From Rhyacichthys aspro (taxonomy: Eukaryota > Chordata > Actinopteri > Gobiiformes > Rhyacichthyidae): a DNA stretch of 64,000 nt. The first letter of the stretch is position 1, and each line of letters starts with the position of its first letter. The notes under the pieces were generated by a model, which was not told the DNA's origin, did not search any database, and saw only the letters and a list, made by a program, of their open reading frames with translations. The DNA lies in NCBI GenBank assembly GCA_036850595.1, contig CM072162.1:17103758-17167757 (forward strand), given 5' to 3'. This document shows, piece after piece, positions 12,401 to 22,000 of this stretch. A program made the translations under genes and the position numbers.

Positions 12401-15400
12401 GTCAGTGGGCTTGACAAATCAACTCCCCTGTCACTGTCCAAATGTTTGTCCTCTATAGTAAGGCACGCAATGGCTGCTAAACACTTATCAAGTTACACAT
12501 AGGACAACATAGCATTTTAAATAGGATCCATATACACTATAGATATAAATGTTTACAATGCCATGTATTAAAGGCTCCTGTTGGCATGCTCGACCATAAT
12601 ATACCACAGGGACCAGACAATGACAGGTCAAATCAAGTTGCTGTGACAATGTGTGTCCACGCCTCCTGCTTATGCTTCAAAGGCGGCAGAAAGCACTGAA
12701 CATGCTGCAGCAGAGGAGAAACAAACATGCCCCGCTGCCTGAGACTTTTCACGATGTTATCAAGTGAAAAAGGGGAAATGGAAACAATGACATTAAATAA
12801 CTATTTGGGCAGAATCGTTTTCCTCTATCTTTCCCAATGTGGACTGGGCTCGCATTGTCTTGCATCCCTTTGAGCCATTGATACTGGCGGCCGTCCATTT
12901 GTGCAAGTCATGCTGGTTTTTGCTGGTCACAGTCCAGGCATGTGTTTGCCAAGCATTCAGGGCAGTAGGTAAGGAAGTCAAGTTCTCAGGAGAGTTCAGC
13001 TCAGCGGGCAACTGCGTGCATCCACAGTATTACTGATCCCAGCTGTGCTTAAATGTGCACTAAGAACAAGCCTAAAAATAACAGCACACAGCCGTCACAG
13101 CTTCTAAGTATGTTGAGTAACATTCAACAGTGCCTTAGTAGACAGGGTTTACTCTAGTGCCACCATTCACAAAATAATCCAGTGTTTTGTATTTTTATCT
13201 TTAATACTTAGGCCAAGATATTTTGTAAACAAACATTTTCCAAATCCTTGTTTATATGTAACCAGTGTTTTCAGCTCACAAAACCACGTCAAAGCCACGT
13301 CTTTTTAGACAAAGTATAGACATGAAAATACCAAGACCAGCCTATTCCAAATCAGTCATCAGTTTTACAATCAATAGTGTTACTTTAGCTCACGCTCCAA
13401 AACTGGACACACATACAGCGGCAGGATAATGTGAGGGGACGTGGGGGACATTGTGCGCGGGAGTCCCAGCAGCCCGTCCCCTCTCAGGTCAGTGTCACAC
13501 CACAGGGTCAGGGCGACCACCAGATCTAGTTAAAAGGCACAGGTCACACGCAACGCTGCAGCCGGCCGGGAGCAGGGGGGACATTACTTTATGCTGATGT
13601 AGGCTGCTATTTTCAACAAGTGCTGAGGGGACACAGAGGAGTAACAGGGATGACCAACAACACTCACAAATCACTGCCTCAAAAAATAGAGAGCTGAAAA
13701 GGGAACCTCCTCGAGGTGTGACTCATTTTCTTTGAAACCTGTCACAGTAAAAGCGCTACCCACAGTTTCCTCTCATATACTCTGTGCCAAAAGCAAGAAC
13801 AAGGTTTTTGCACAGTCTTTCCACTGAAATTCAACATGTCAACAAGTTAAGTAGATGAGTTTTTGTACTTTTTTCATTTGTTATTTGATAAGTTGTCAGC
13901 TTCACACAGATTTTTGAATTTTTACATTTGAAGCTGTTTTACAAAATATGTATTTTTACATTAATTATGAGCTCAAACACTATATGAAACTTATTAACAA
14001 ACAAACATAAAATCACTTCCCTGTGAACTGAATTATTGTCTCAGTTCAAATGTTACATGAGGTGTTACTGAGATCTGATCTGAAGTTTTGTATTTTTTAC
14101 TCCGACGTTTTCATGCCGGCAGGGACTACTACTTGCTTGTACAAGTAAAGCTGAATTAATTTGAGATAATGTTTGAGACAATTAGTTACATTATCCCCTA
14201 GATTTTGTTTATGACCTAATAAGATCCTTGGTCATTCAATTTCAATGGATGCAAAATATTGGTGCTTAAACATATCCCTTACTTACAAACTAGCAAAATA
14301 AGGACTTTTAGATTATTTAATTGTCTACTAAAATGAACGTATAGTAATAATCTATTTGCCGTCGTTCTGACTGAGGGGAGAGGGGTTGATTACAAAGCTA
14401 TTTATTGGTGTTACAGCTAAAAGTCCAACAAAAAGTTCAAAGAATAAAAGTCCATTGTAGATAATACGAGTGAATTCAGGCTTGTTCACATATTCCAGGA
14501 CATATTAAACACGCCTGTGAGAGTCACATGTTGTAGCTGTTAAACAGAGAGGGCCATAAATGTGCTATCTCTCGCCTTGGTCTCATAATGAAACTTTTAA
14601 AAAGACACAATGAACTTTTTGGTTTATTAGAAACTGTTCTTACTACTTTCCTAAGAGGGAAGGAATGTGTCTATACTCGAAGGAGAAACAGCTTACTAAC
14701 AGTAAAACTACCATTCGCTGCATTTACAATCACAGACATTATATAAAAGCAGAGTTGTCTGGACAGATACCAGTACTTGGTGGAATCTGAGCCTCTTGCA
14801 CTTGTTTGACTAGCTCCAATACTGCCAAGTACATTCAACTAAAATACAAGTAAGTTTGTTAACAGAAATCGTACAAGGCGCAATTTTTGTTCTGCGTCAA
14901 AGTTTGGCTCTGTGTTTGAGTTTTTGTCAATGCTTTGATAACATAATGGAAAAAGAGAGAACTAAAAAGTAGGGCCGAGCGGTAATCAACATTACAACTG
15001 ACGTAACATTTTATATTAACTTCGATTAATTCATGATTGTTTACTGTTTTTGCTCTTAGAGGGTCTGTATCAGAACCACATTGAACTATTAAAGATGGGA
15101 TAAGTGCATGTCTTTGTACTTTGTCCGTACCAATCGTAAAAAAACAATTCATGGTCATTTACCAGGTATTTTGAATTAACTTGCATTAACTGCAGCAACA
15201 GACCAATATTCTTCTCTCTGCCTTTAATATAATTGAATCAATTTAAATATTTCCCAGGACTAGAGCTGTATATTTCTGCAGTGACATTTTATCATACCTA
15301 TATTTTGTCAAAATGAACCGCCTTGTGTTGAGAAAATAATCCATTTGTCTGATGCATAGCATGAACCTGCACTTTAACCCAGAGTCACACAGAACTCGCT

Positions 15401-16305
15401 GACCCCTGACTCTTTAAGTCCTGTCTAATTAGTCAAAGCAGAGGAGAAGAATGGCTTTGAGGGGACAGATAAGACTGAAGTGGCTGGTGTGTGACCTCGT
15501 CCATAAACCTGTTGGACATTCTTTGGAGCCAGGGGACTGTTAACATGACCTTGTGGGACAGGTGCAGAGAAATTATTGGACTTGAACAAACACCAATCTC
15601 ACCTCCTGAAATACTTACTTTTGTTCTTCCATTTATCTTGTAGTTTCCCAGTTTGCCATTACAATGTCTAATGAGATCGTCCATACGACTCATGAGAAAG
15701 CGGATCTTCTCGCAGCCGGATTCCCTCCCCTCAATCCACGTGATTTTGTCCCCTCGGATGTCTTTAGTGGAGTCGCTCTTTTGACTCACCAACTGGCCGT
15801 CAGTGAACTTGCCCGTTTTGTGCAGGGCTTTAACGTTGTCCAAAATGCCCAGGCCGAGGTCTGTTCCTAAAAAGTTGTCCACTACACACATGCCGTGCTT
15901 GTCCATGCACGGGACGATGTACTCCAAGGCGAGTTTCTGAGGGGAGGAACTAGTTTGTCCATTAGGCGTGTCGGTGCTGTTGGTTTTGTCCTCCCCTCCA
16001 GGTGCATCAGTGTTTTGGGGTAAAGATGCACTATCCGGCTCCTCTGGACTCTTGTTTTGTCCATCTATGTTCGGTGTCTTGTCGTCCCCCGCCTGGCGCA
16101 CCGACTGCTCGGCTTGCTTCTGTTTGGGCAGCTGCGTCTTGTCCGCCTCCTTACATATGAGCTTATGTTTCTTCCAGTGTTGTTTCTGGTGCTCCTTGCT
16201 GCAGTAGAAGGAGCTCCTACACCTACCACATTTCAGGAGGTTCTCCATTTTCCCACAAAGTTCACAGTACTGTCGGTCCCGGTCCAAGTCGCTCTGCTGC
16301 TCCAT
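433..16305 (-). CDS. egln1: egln1 (PHD2) HIF prolyl hydroxylase, complete coding region, 5 exons, 355 aa
   Basis: Fe(II)/2-oxoglutarate dioxygenase that hydroxylates prolines of HIF-alpha so that VHL can target it for degradation; the main cellular oxygen sensor, in cytoplasm and nucleus. Join (minus): 16305-15619, 5493-5374, 1407-1271, 1191-1124, 488-433, with consistent phase and a TAG stop. Residues 14-51 form a MYND zinc finger (CxxC, CxxC, CxxxH, HxxxC). Residues 52-124 are a low-complexity linker. About 125-355 is the catalytic domain. Visible active-site residues: Tyr235, His245, Asp247, His306 and Arg315, each exactly 68 below human Tyr303, His313, Asp315, His374 and Arg383. The ATG has A at -3 and G at +4. 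The protein is shorter than human (426 aa), mainly in the linker. Exon 5 adds two residues (Ala-Gly) before GEKG and ends earlier than human. No AATAAA is visible below 433, so the 3' UTR probably runs off the left edge. The MYND finger plus catalytic match separates it from egln2/egln3. Confidence 0.97.
489..1123 (-). other. egln1 intron 4
   Basis: AT-rich noncoding DNA with consistent splice ends. I see no further gene in it. Confidence 0.9.
1124..1191 (-). CDS. egln1: egln1 coding exon 4
   Basis: 68 nt encoding YAITVWYFDADERARAKEKY and LT. Acceptor ccaaag, donor gtaagc. It completes the double-stranded beta-helix. Confidence 0.96.
1271..1407 (-). CDS. egln1: egln1 coding exon 3
   Basis: 137 nt starting EHGGLLRIFPEGKAQFADIE and ending in a split Arg codon (AG|G). 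It holds the third iron ligand, His306 in RRNPHEVQP, and Arg315, which binds the 2-oxoglutarate 5-carboxylate. Acceptor cgcag. The donor gtctgt is weak, and the following intron is only 79 bp. Confidence 0.96.
4500..4590 (+). repeat. possible retroelement 3' end
   Basis: The words gctaatggggatcctaataa followed by repeats of ataaa resemble 3' tails of fish non-LTR elements known to me. The match is from memory and the element body is not recognisable, so this is tentative. Confidence 0.3.
4693..4716. repeat. (TTTAA)n microsatellite
   Basis: Four consecutive AATTT/TTTAA units in egln1 intron 2. Confidence 0.8.
5374..5493 (-). CDS. egln1: egln1 coding exon 2
   Basis: 40 codons, the same length I recall for the human exon, starting AMVACYPGNG. 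It carries the first two iron ligands in RHVDNPNGDG (His245, Asp247). Acceptor tttgcag, donor gtatgt. Confidence 0.97.
6760..7000. promoter_or_regulatory. GC-box / hypoxia-element-like cluster in egln1 intron 1
   Basis: A GC-rich island inside an AT-rich intron. An Sp1-type GGGGCGGGGC box lies at 6893-6902, and ACGTG cores at 6833-6837 and 6988-6992 (the second in the context TACGTGC). These match the HIF-binding core RCGTG. The EGLN genes are known HIF targets, but function here is inference from short motifs. Confidence 0.3.
8990..9024. repeat. 12 bp tandem repeat, about 3 copies
   Basis: Three near-identical acttactgyaa units in a row, in egln1 intron 1. Confidence 0.7.
10454..10610. repeat. 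62 bp minisatellite, about 2.5 copies (forward orientation)
   Basis: Unit starts at 10454, 10516 and 10578, exactly 62 bp apart; the third copy is partial. The unit begins tcatggaggttagtgtttgg. The same unit, reverse-complemented, forms a five-copy array at 39893-40211 in disc1. Confidence 0.93.
10690..10803. repeat. degenerate accaagac-type repeat
   Basis: Repeated gagaccaagacaagaccaag-like words just downstream of the 62 bp minisatellite. It is low-complexity and purine-rich on the plus strand, with no coding signal. Confidence 0.6.
15619..16305 (-). CDS. egln1: egln1 coding exon 1
   Basis: 229 codons: initiator Met, MYND finger (14-51), linker and the start of the dioxygenase domain, including the beta2/beta3 loop motif KFTDGQLVSQKSD. 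It ends after NGRTK with donor gtaagt. The open frame continues to 15433, but that part is intron read-through. Confidence 0.97.
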
Positions 16306-16720
16306 GATCGACTCTAATTCCGCCGCGCTTTAGCCGACAACTTTGGAAGCGACCCACTGTCTGTGCCACGCCGCAGCGAGCGAAACGCGAAAGTTAGACT
16401 CAAAACAAGGCCATTTCATGAAGCTTGCTCCCTCTTCACATCTTGTGTCAGTGAAGTAACACCCCAGCGTGTGCCGTAAACCGAACATTTTGAGCTGGGC
16501 CACGGTCTTCTCGAGACATTTTTGTTGCTAGCTGTAGGTCTGAGCGTAAAGCATGGCGCCTATAGCACTGAACTGAGGGGCTCGACAGTGTCCAACCACC
16601 GGTCCGCCCCGCAGTGACGGCACACACAAGCCCCGCCCACCGTGCCGCCTTTAGGGCCCCTCCGTACAGATAAATGACAGAAGGGAGGAGGAGAGCTAGT
16701 TTGGGACAAGGGCCAGAGCG
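16306..16720 (-). promoter_or_regulatory. egln1: egln1 CpG-rich promoter / 5' UTR region
   Basis: Sequence just upstream of the egln1 ATG is rich in CpG compared with its AT-rich surroundings (for example 16319-16385 and 16595-16650) and lacks any plausible long frame. GCGTG-type hypoxia-element cores occur (reverse strand near 16367, forward near 16466), but a five-base core is weak evidence. The transcription start cannot be placed. Confidence 0.55.
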
Positions 16721-16784
16721 CACCTGAAAGCAGCAATAGAGAGGTCTGTAGAAAAAGCTTTCTTTTAAGATTCAAGTCATATTA

Positions 16785-17030
16785 CCAGGGGCGTTGCAAT
16801 GGGATAGGCATACCAGGCAATTGCCTAGGACCCCAAGTTGTAACGGGGCCCCCCAAAACAGCAGTTCATAAACTTCTAAAACATTGGTTTGATGTAACCA
16901 CAGATATAATCATCAATTTGCTTAATATTTTGTGTGCAGTGTGTTTCAAAGGCCCTTCTGTCTGGAAGTGCCTCTGTACATAACATCAGTGCAATATTAA
17001 TAAATAGAATGACCATATTTCCAAACTCCA
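16785..17030. repeat. probable interspersed repeat (type unknown)
   Basis: A block starting caggggcgttgcaatggga and containing an inverted cctaggaccccaagt/ggggcccccc stretch resembles dispersed elements common in fish genomes. No terminal repeats could be paired, so boundaries and class are uncertain. Confidence 0.35.
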
Positions 17031-17580
17031 ACAGTCCTGGTTTAATTTAAACATATGGTCACTCTGAAGGTCAAAGTTTATCTTGATATTGTTTTATGGA
17101 TGATTTTTCTTTCGAAATCATTCATTCAGCTATTCATTTGTAAGCTGTGGTGAGGTAGTGCTAAGACATTAATGTATATGTGCGGATTGAATGAGTCATA
17201 AAACTGTTCTCTAACTTCACTGAGCTGTTTATGGTACACATACATATTTATATATTTATTTTTCATAAAGGCAGACATGTTGCTGCTTTTTTTTACATTC
17301 CTATTTTTTAATGTTGCTGTGGACGGAACTATGAGAATTGTGGAAATCTGAATAAAAGAGAGATGTTATAATGAATGTGATAAAGTAGACCTATGGACAT
17401 GGTTTCCTCTGTCGGTCACGGGTCAAACACCTCGGTCTCCTGTGTCCCATGTGGCTCTTTGGCCCCAGCTCAAGTGACTCAGTGCAATTTCCTACAATTA
17501 TTGTGGAGTTTTTCTTATTATCTACTTTCGGACTAGTGCACTCAAAGGTCACAGGAAACAAAGTATTATATGATTTTTCC

Positions 17581-17606
<26 letters not shown>
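17581..17606. repeat. poly-T homopolymer (26 T)
   Basis: An uninterrupted T run, possibly the tail of an old reverse-strand retroelement. No element body is recognisable beside it. Confidence 0.85.
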
Positions 17607-17611
<5 letters not shown>

Positions 17612-18643
17612 CAACCTTAGCTGTGCATATTTCTTAATAATGTCACATGGTATATCTGAGATAAATGCAGGTATCTCAAATCCTGTCACGAAGTAGGCTA
17701 CATGCGGACTTAGATTTAAGGTGACAATCCTATGTGCTGTAGTCAAATCGTTCTCGCAGCCAATGTATGTATGAGCATTTTAAAAGCCTGTGTAAGAAAA
17801 AAAGAAAAACTGTTCCTGCACATTTTAAATCAAGTGTCCCAAATCAGTGTCCACAATGCCTCTCTACTGTCCCGCCTGATGATCTATTGCACAATTTTTA
17901 CAGACAGCTATTTAATTTTCCGATCTTAATCGAAGCTCTTGAATGTGCCACGAGCCAGCATCACTATCCGTTTGGTTTGCCCTAATTCCTGACTTGCATT
18001 TGTGGAATTCCTTTCACTCAACAATGGCATATTTTACTATAATCTTCAAGGCTCGTGTTTTGCGCACAGATTATTGATGTAGGTTTATTAAACACAGAGA
18101 AGGTTCTTAAAAATAATGTTAACAAAAATGATATTGGGGCTTAAACATTACAGAAGTATGCACACGCTGCAAATCTGTGACCTGTCAGAGTAAAAATAAA
18201 TACGTATTTGATTGACAGAGGTTGAGTGCGCGGTGCAGAAGCAGAGCGCAGCGCGAGTGGGCACCAGTTGTGTGGCACGTACGCAGTCTGCAGGAGTCCC
18301 AGGAGGAGGGGTATCTGGATACAAGCCAGTAATCTGAGCAAGAGAAAGAACCAAACGTGATAATAACAACAAATAACACCCTTATTAACTTGTCTGGAAG
18401 AGACTGTCACCCATTTTGGGCTTAGCTGGAACCGGGAGATTTAATCATGATAAAAAAGTACACAATACACACAGTTGTAGTACAGTAATTTGCATCAAAG
18501 TTGAGAAAATGCAACGATTTACAGTTTTAGCAACTATTTATTTTTATAGCGGACATAAAATCAATATAGATTTATTAAAGAGTGATAAAAAAATGCAGAT
18601 AATCCTAAAAAGTACGATTTGATAGCGGCTGTATTTTGTTGAT

Positions 18644-18663
18644 ACTACATATCCCACAATGCA
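18644..18663 (+). promoter_or_regulatory. tsnax: ZNF143/SBS-type promoter element of tsnax
   Basis: The 20 bp site reads ACTACA, two bases, TCCCA, two bases, ATGCA. This fits the vertebrate ACTAYRnnTCCCAGMRTGC element bound by ZNF143 (STAF) and THAP11 near housekeeping-gene start sites. It lies 327 bp upstream of the tsnax ATG, which suits a core-promoter position. Confidence 0.7.
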
Positions 18664-18989
18664 TCTCTCACTGCAACGCACGTACACAGCGCAAAGGCCC
18701 CAAATAGTATTCTTTGGGACTGCCTGTCATAAGAAGAGAAAACAAAGGGCTTATCAGATTATTCGATACTTTAACTTGAGTCATTTGTTAATTATATTTG
18801 TGATATGTGCATATTTTACGATCAGAGAAGTTGTTCTTTTTTCTCGGGACTTTAATAGAATAGCAGCCGCTGTTAATCGCGCTCGTCCCGACTCTGTTCA
18901 CTGCACGAACCTCATGTTTTTTGTGACTAAAAACTCAAGCTAACAAACAGTGTTACTGGTTTTAGAGATTAAACAGCAACATTTCAGGC

Positions 18990-19005
18990 ATGAAGAAACG
19001 AGAAG
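18990..19005 (+). CDS. tsnax: tsnax coding exon 1
   Basis: Encodes MKKRE plus the first base of a Gly codon, the counterpart of human MSNKEG. Donor gtaggt. Only 16 coding bases, so it is easily missed by gene finders; the in-frame upstream stop supports this start. Confidence 0.85.
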
Positions 19006-22000
19006 GTAGGTCCTGCATGTGTCTCGAGAACAGCTTTTAGATTTGCATAGTTGTCTTAGCTAGCATCTAAGCAGCAGGAGGCTAAATAAACATAGCTCTT
19101 GTAGCACATGTTGTATCTGGATTATGATTAGAATGAAAAAGAGTGTTGGATATTTAAATAAAACTATTGGTCTTTTTATATTTCCATCCCATATTTCCAG
19201 TATTTGTCCTATTCGTGACCAAATCGGCGGCACAAGCATTTTGTTTAAATACAGATGTTAGCATATTACACGGAGCTATTGCATTTAATCTAAAATAAAC
19301 ACTCTTTATTTATTTATTCTTCTAAAAATGAACTGAATGAAAGCCAGAGTTACTGTTACATTAATGCTTACTGTAGATTGATGTTGTAATACTAAAGTGT
19401 GCCTGACCTAATGTGTGTTACATCAGGTGAAGGATGCTCAGGTAAAAAAGCTGATGCAGGGCAGGACCATGATGTAAGTGTCAACCAGGCATCACCTGTC
19501 ATTGCTGCTTTTAAAGGTAGACTGTTTCTCTTTTTTGAATGATTGCACATTTTCCATATTCATACTTTTTATAGTGTTAAAACTAATCTGTGTCTGTTTA
19601 ACCTTGAAGTTTTTCAGAGGGAGCTCGACACCAAACACGACAAACATGAGCGTCTGGTGAAGATCAGTCGAGACATCACTATTGAAAGCAAAAGGACCAT
19701 TTTTCTTTTACACAGAGTGACCAGGTATGTGCTATTTTAAAAATGTGCATTGTCCAATATGATATAAACCTATTTTTATGGTGACTGGTCATTGTAGTAG
19801 TGTTATAGTCCATACTGCGACACCCAGAACCAAACATTCACGGTATTCACATGCAACATATCCAAATGTTTATGGCGATTATAATAAAAAAAGCTCAATC
19901 GTTTATTCATTCATTCTTCCAAATCATTTCTAGTCCTTTAGAGCAGGTCTTTAACTCACTGTTCCATTGGTTGCATTGATGTTACTGCTTTGTTTATTTG
20001 GCCAAATCAACACGTTATTTGAAAGGAAAGACTGAAACCTTAATTAAAAGTCATTACCGCACCTTTCATTGCGGTTTGGTGATACCTGTTTCCCTTTACT
20101 TTGCTTCACCCTTTTCTGGTGTCTGTGATTGGCCGGCACAGAACGTCTGATTAGCTTAAGTGGCTTTTGTCATTTGAAGAAGTATGTGTCATTTCATACT
20201 TTCTGCTCTTGTCCCATCAGCTCATTTGACAAGCATGTTATGAGTAATGTTCAACAGTATTTGTGGTTTTAATACCTTAATTACTGTGACATTTGGAAAC
20301 TATGGCAATCCTCCTGTGCCTCGACAGGAGTGTGTTGAGAAAAGACCTTTACTGACTGACTAACACCAACAGACTTTAATGTGGATTTATGCATAATTGT
20401 AACAGTAAATGATTACATAACACCGATAACACTAATAAGACTCTGTAATGTTAGTGTTCCGGATGCTGAAGAGGTTCTCAATGAAGCTGACGTCAAACTG
20501 GATGGCGTCAGACAGAAGATTGGCCTTATTGCAGAAGAGCTGAGAGGAGAGGACATCTATCAGTTTCACAAAGCTTTTACACCAGGTACGTTCACAGTTA
20601 GTTCATAAGCTCTGAGTGTGGACATGAACATCCTGTAATGAGTCATTATTTGATTACTCATGACTAATGTATTAAACAAAAGGTGGCTCAGGATGAAGAT
20701 TCCTGAAACAGTCCCCATAAGCCCCTCATTTCTCTAGTGACTCAAACCTAGGCAAATTGACATTTTCTTAATTGTAAGAGACCTGCAAGTTATTATTTGC
20801 CGACTCATTTTATGTGTGGGATGTTTGGTGTTACGTAGCAGTTGCCATGGAGATGTAATAGAAGATATTCACTGCACTCCTAAAATGGGTTGATGGCAGA
20901 TTTCATAATCCACTTACGGCACACCATCGAAAAGCAGACGGAACAGATGGAGTCGGCAAAGCAATGTTTTTTAACCCGGTCTTGTACTTCATTGCCCTTA
21001 CAGATATCTTTAAGTTATGCTAATGTGAAGCATGCATTGGCAAAGGGCATTTGATGAAAGGCTTATTACCTTTATCTTAATTGTGACATGACTGATTGGG
21101 TGATACAGCAACACTGATATGGTCCTGGGTATGATAGACACACCCTGTTGATAAAGAGCTTTCCCTCTAGCATCAATACCAGTTTTTGTTAGCTTAGTCA
21201 AAATGTCTGCAAGTTTTGAGGAAAACATTACCCGGAGCAAAGAATGAGCTGTTATCTAAGAGCCGGGGAAGTCATTTTTAGATTGTAGCCACTTAGAAAT
21301 CACTGCTGCATCCTCTGCGACGTGACCAGTGGCAGTTCCCACCAATTAGACGTTTCATTTTTTATCATCTTTATTAGATTGGGGTCGACTACTCAGGCTT
21401 TCCAGATAATCGTGCCTGGACGAGAAGTCTCCAGGCATGTGTAATGGGTCTGTGTTTTTTGCCAGTACCATTATAGATATTGTGGGCCAAATCTGAACGT
21501 AATTGCTGCTGATAACATGGCAGTCCAGCAGTGATAAGGTATTTACCCTGACCGAGGTCACTCTTATGAGGCAGTCCAAACAAAAATGCACTGAAGAGGG
21601 TTCACCTGCAACTCAGTGAACTGCTGTTTGGTCAAACATTAATGGATTTCTCCCTCAGATCCCAACAATTCCTTACAGTAAATAGCAATGCAAGAGTGGC
21701 AGAAGTAAAAATAGACCTGATTAAATGTATATGTATCTATAAACAGGAAAGTATAATGAAATGCTAACACTGCAAGAGAGAAGAGGTGTCTCTGTTCTTT
21801 AGAGTAAATAATGTACACATTTCCCGACAGTAAACTCAGGAACTGAACTCCACCTGCGTCAAAGTCTGGATAATGTTTATGTTACATCCTGTCTGCTGCA
21901 AACTGTGTCTGAACGGCACATGGAACATATCGTTTGATAAGCTTTTGTTGGAGAATAACAACAATTTGCAATTCATAACAGAAAGTTTATAGATTAAGTA

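Larger units (their letters stand above)
5494..15618 (-). other. egln1 intron 1 (10.1 kb)
   Basis: Long first intron. It holds GC boxes and hypoxia-element-like cores at 6830-7000, a 74-codon open stretch on the minus strand near 6087-6308, a 12 bp tandem repeat near 8990-9024, and a 62 bp minisatellite at 10454-10610 followed by an accaagac-type degenerate repeat (10690-10803). The rest is AT-rich with no supported gene. Confidence 0.85.
15619..16720. other. CpG-island-like interval spanning egln1 exon 1 and promoter
   Basis: CpG dinucleotides are frequent across exon 1 and its upstream flank and sparse in the neighbouring intron and intergenic DNA, as expected of a ubiquitously expressed vertebrate promoter. 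This was judged by eye; no ratio was computed. Confidence 0.5.
16306..18989. other. egln1-tsnax head-to-head intergenic interval
   Basis: 2.7 kb between divergent start codons. It holds the egln1 promoter, a probable interspersed repeat (16785-17030), a poly-T run (17581-17606), a second CpG-bearing patch (about 18215-18310) and the tsnax promoter. No coding frame in it is supported. Confidence 0.85.
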
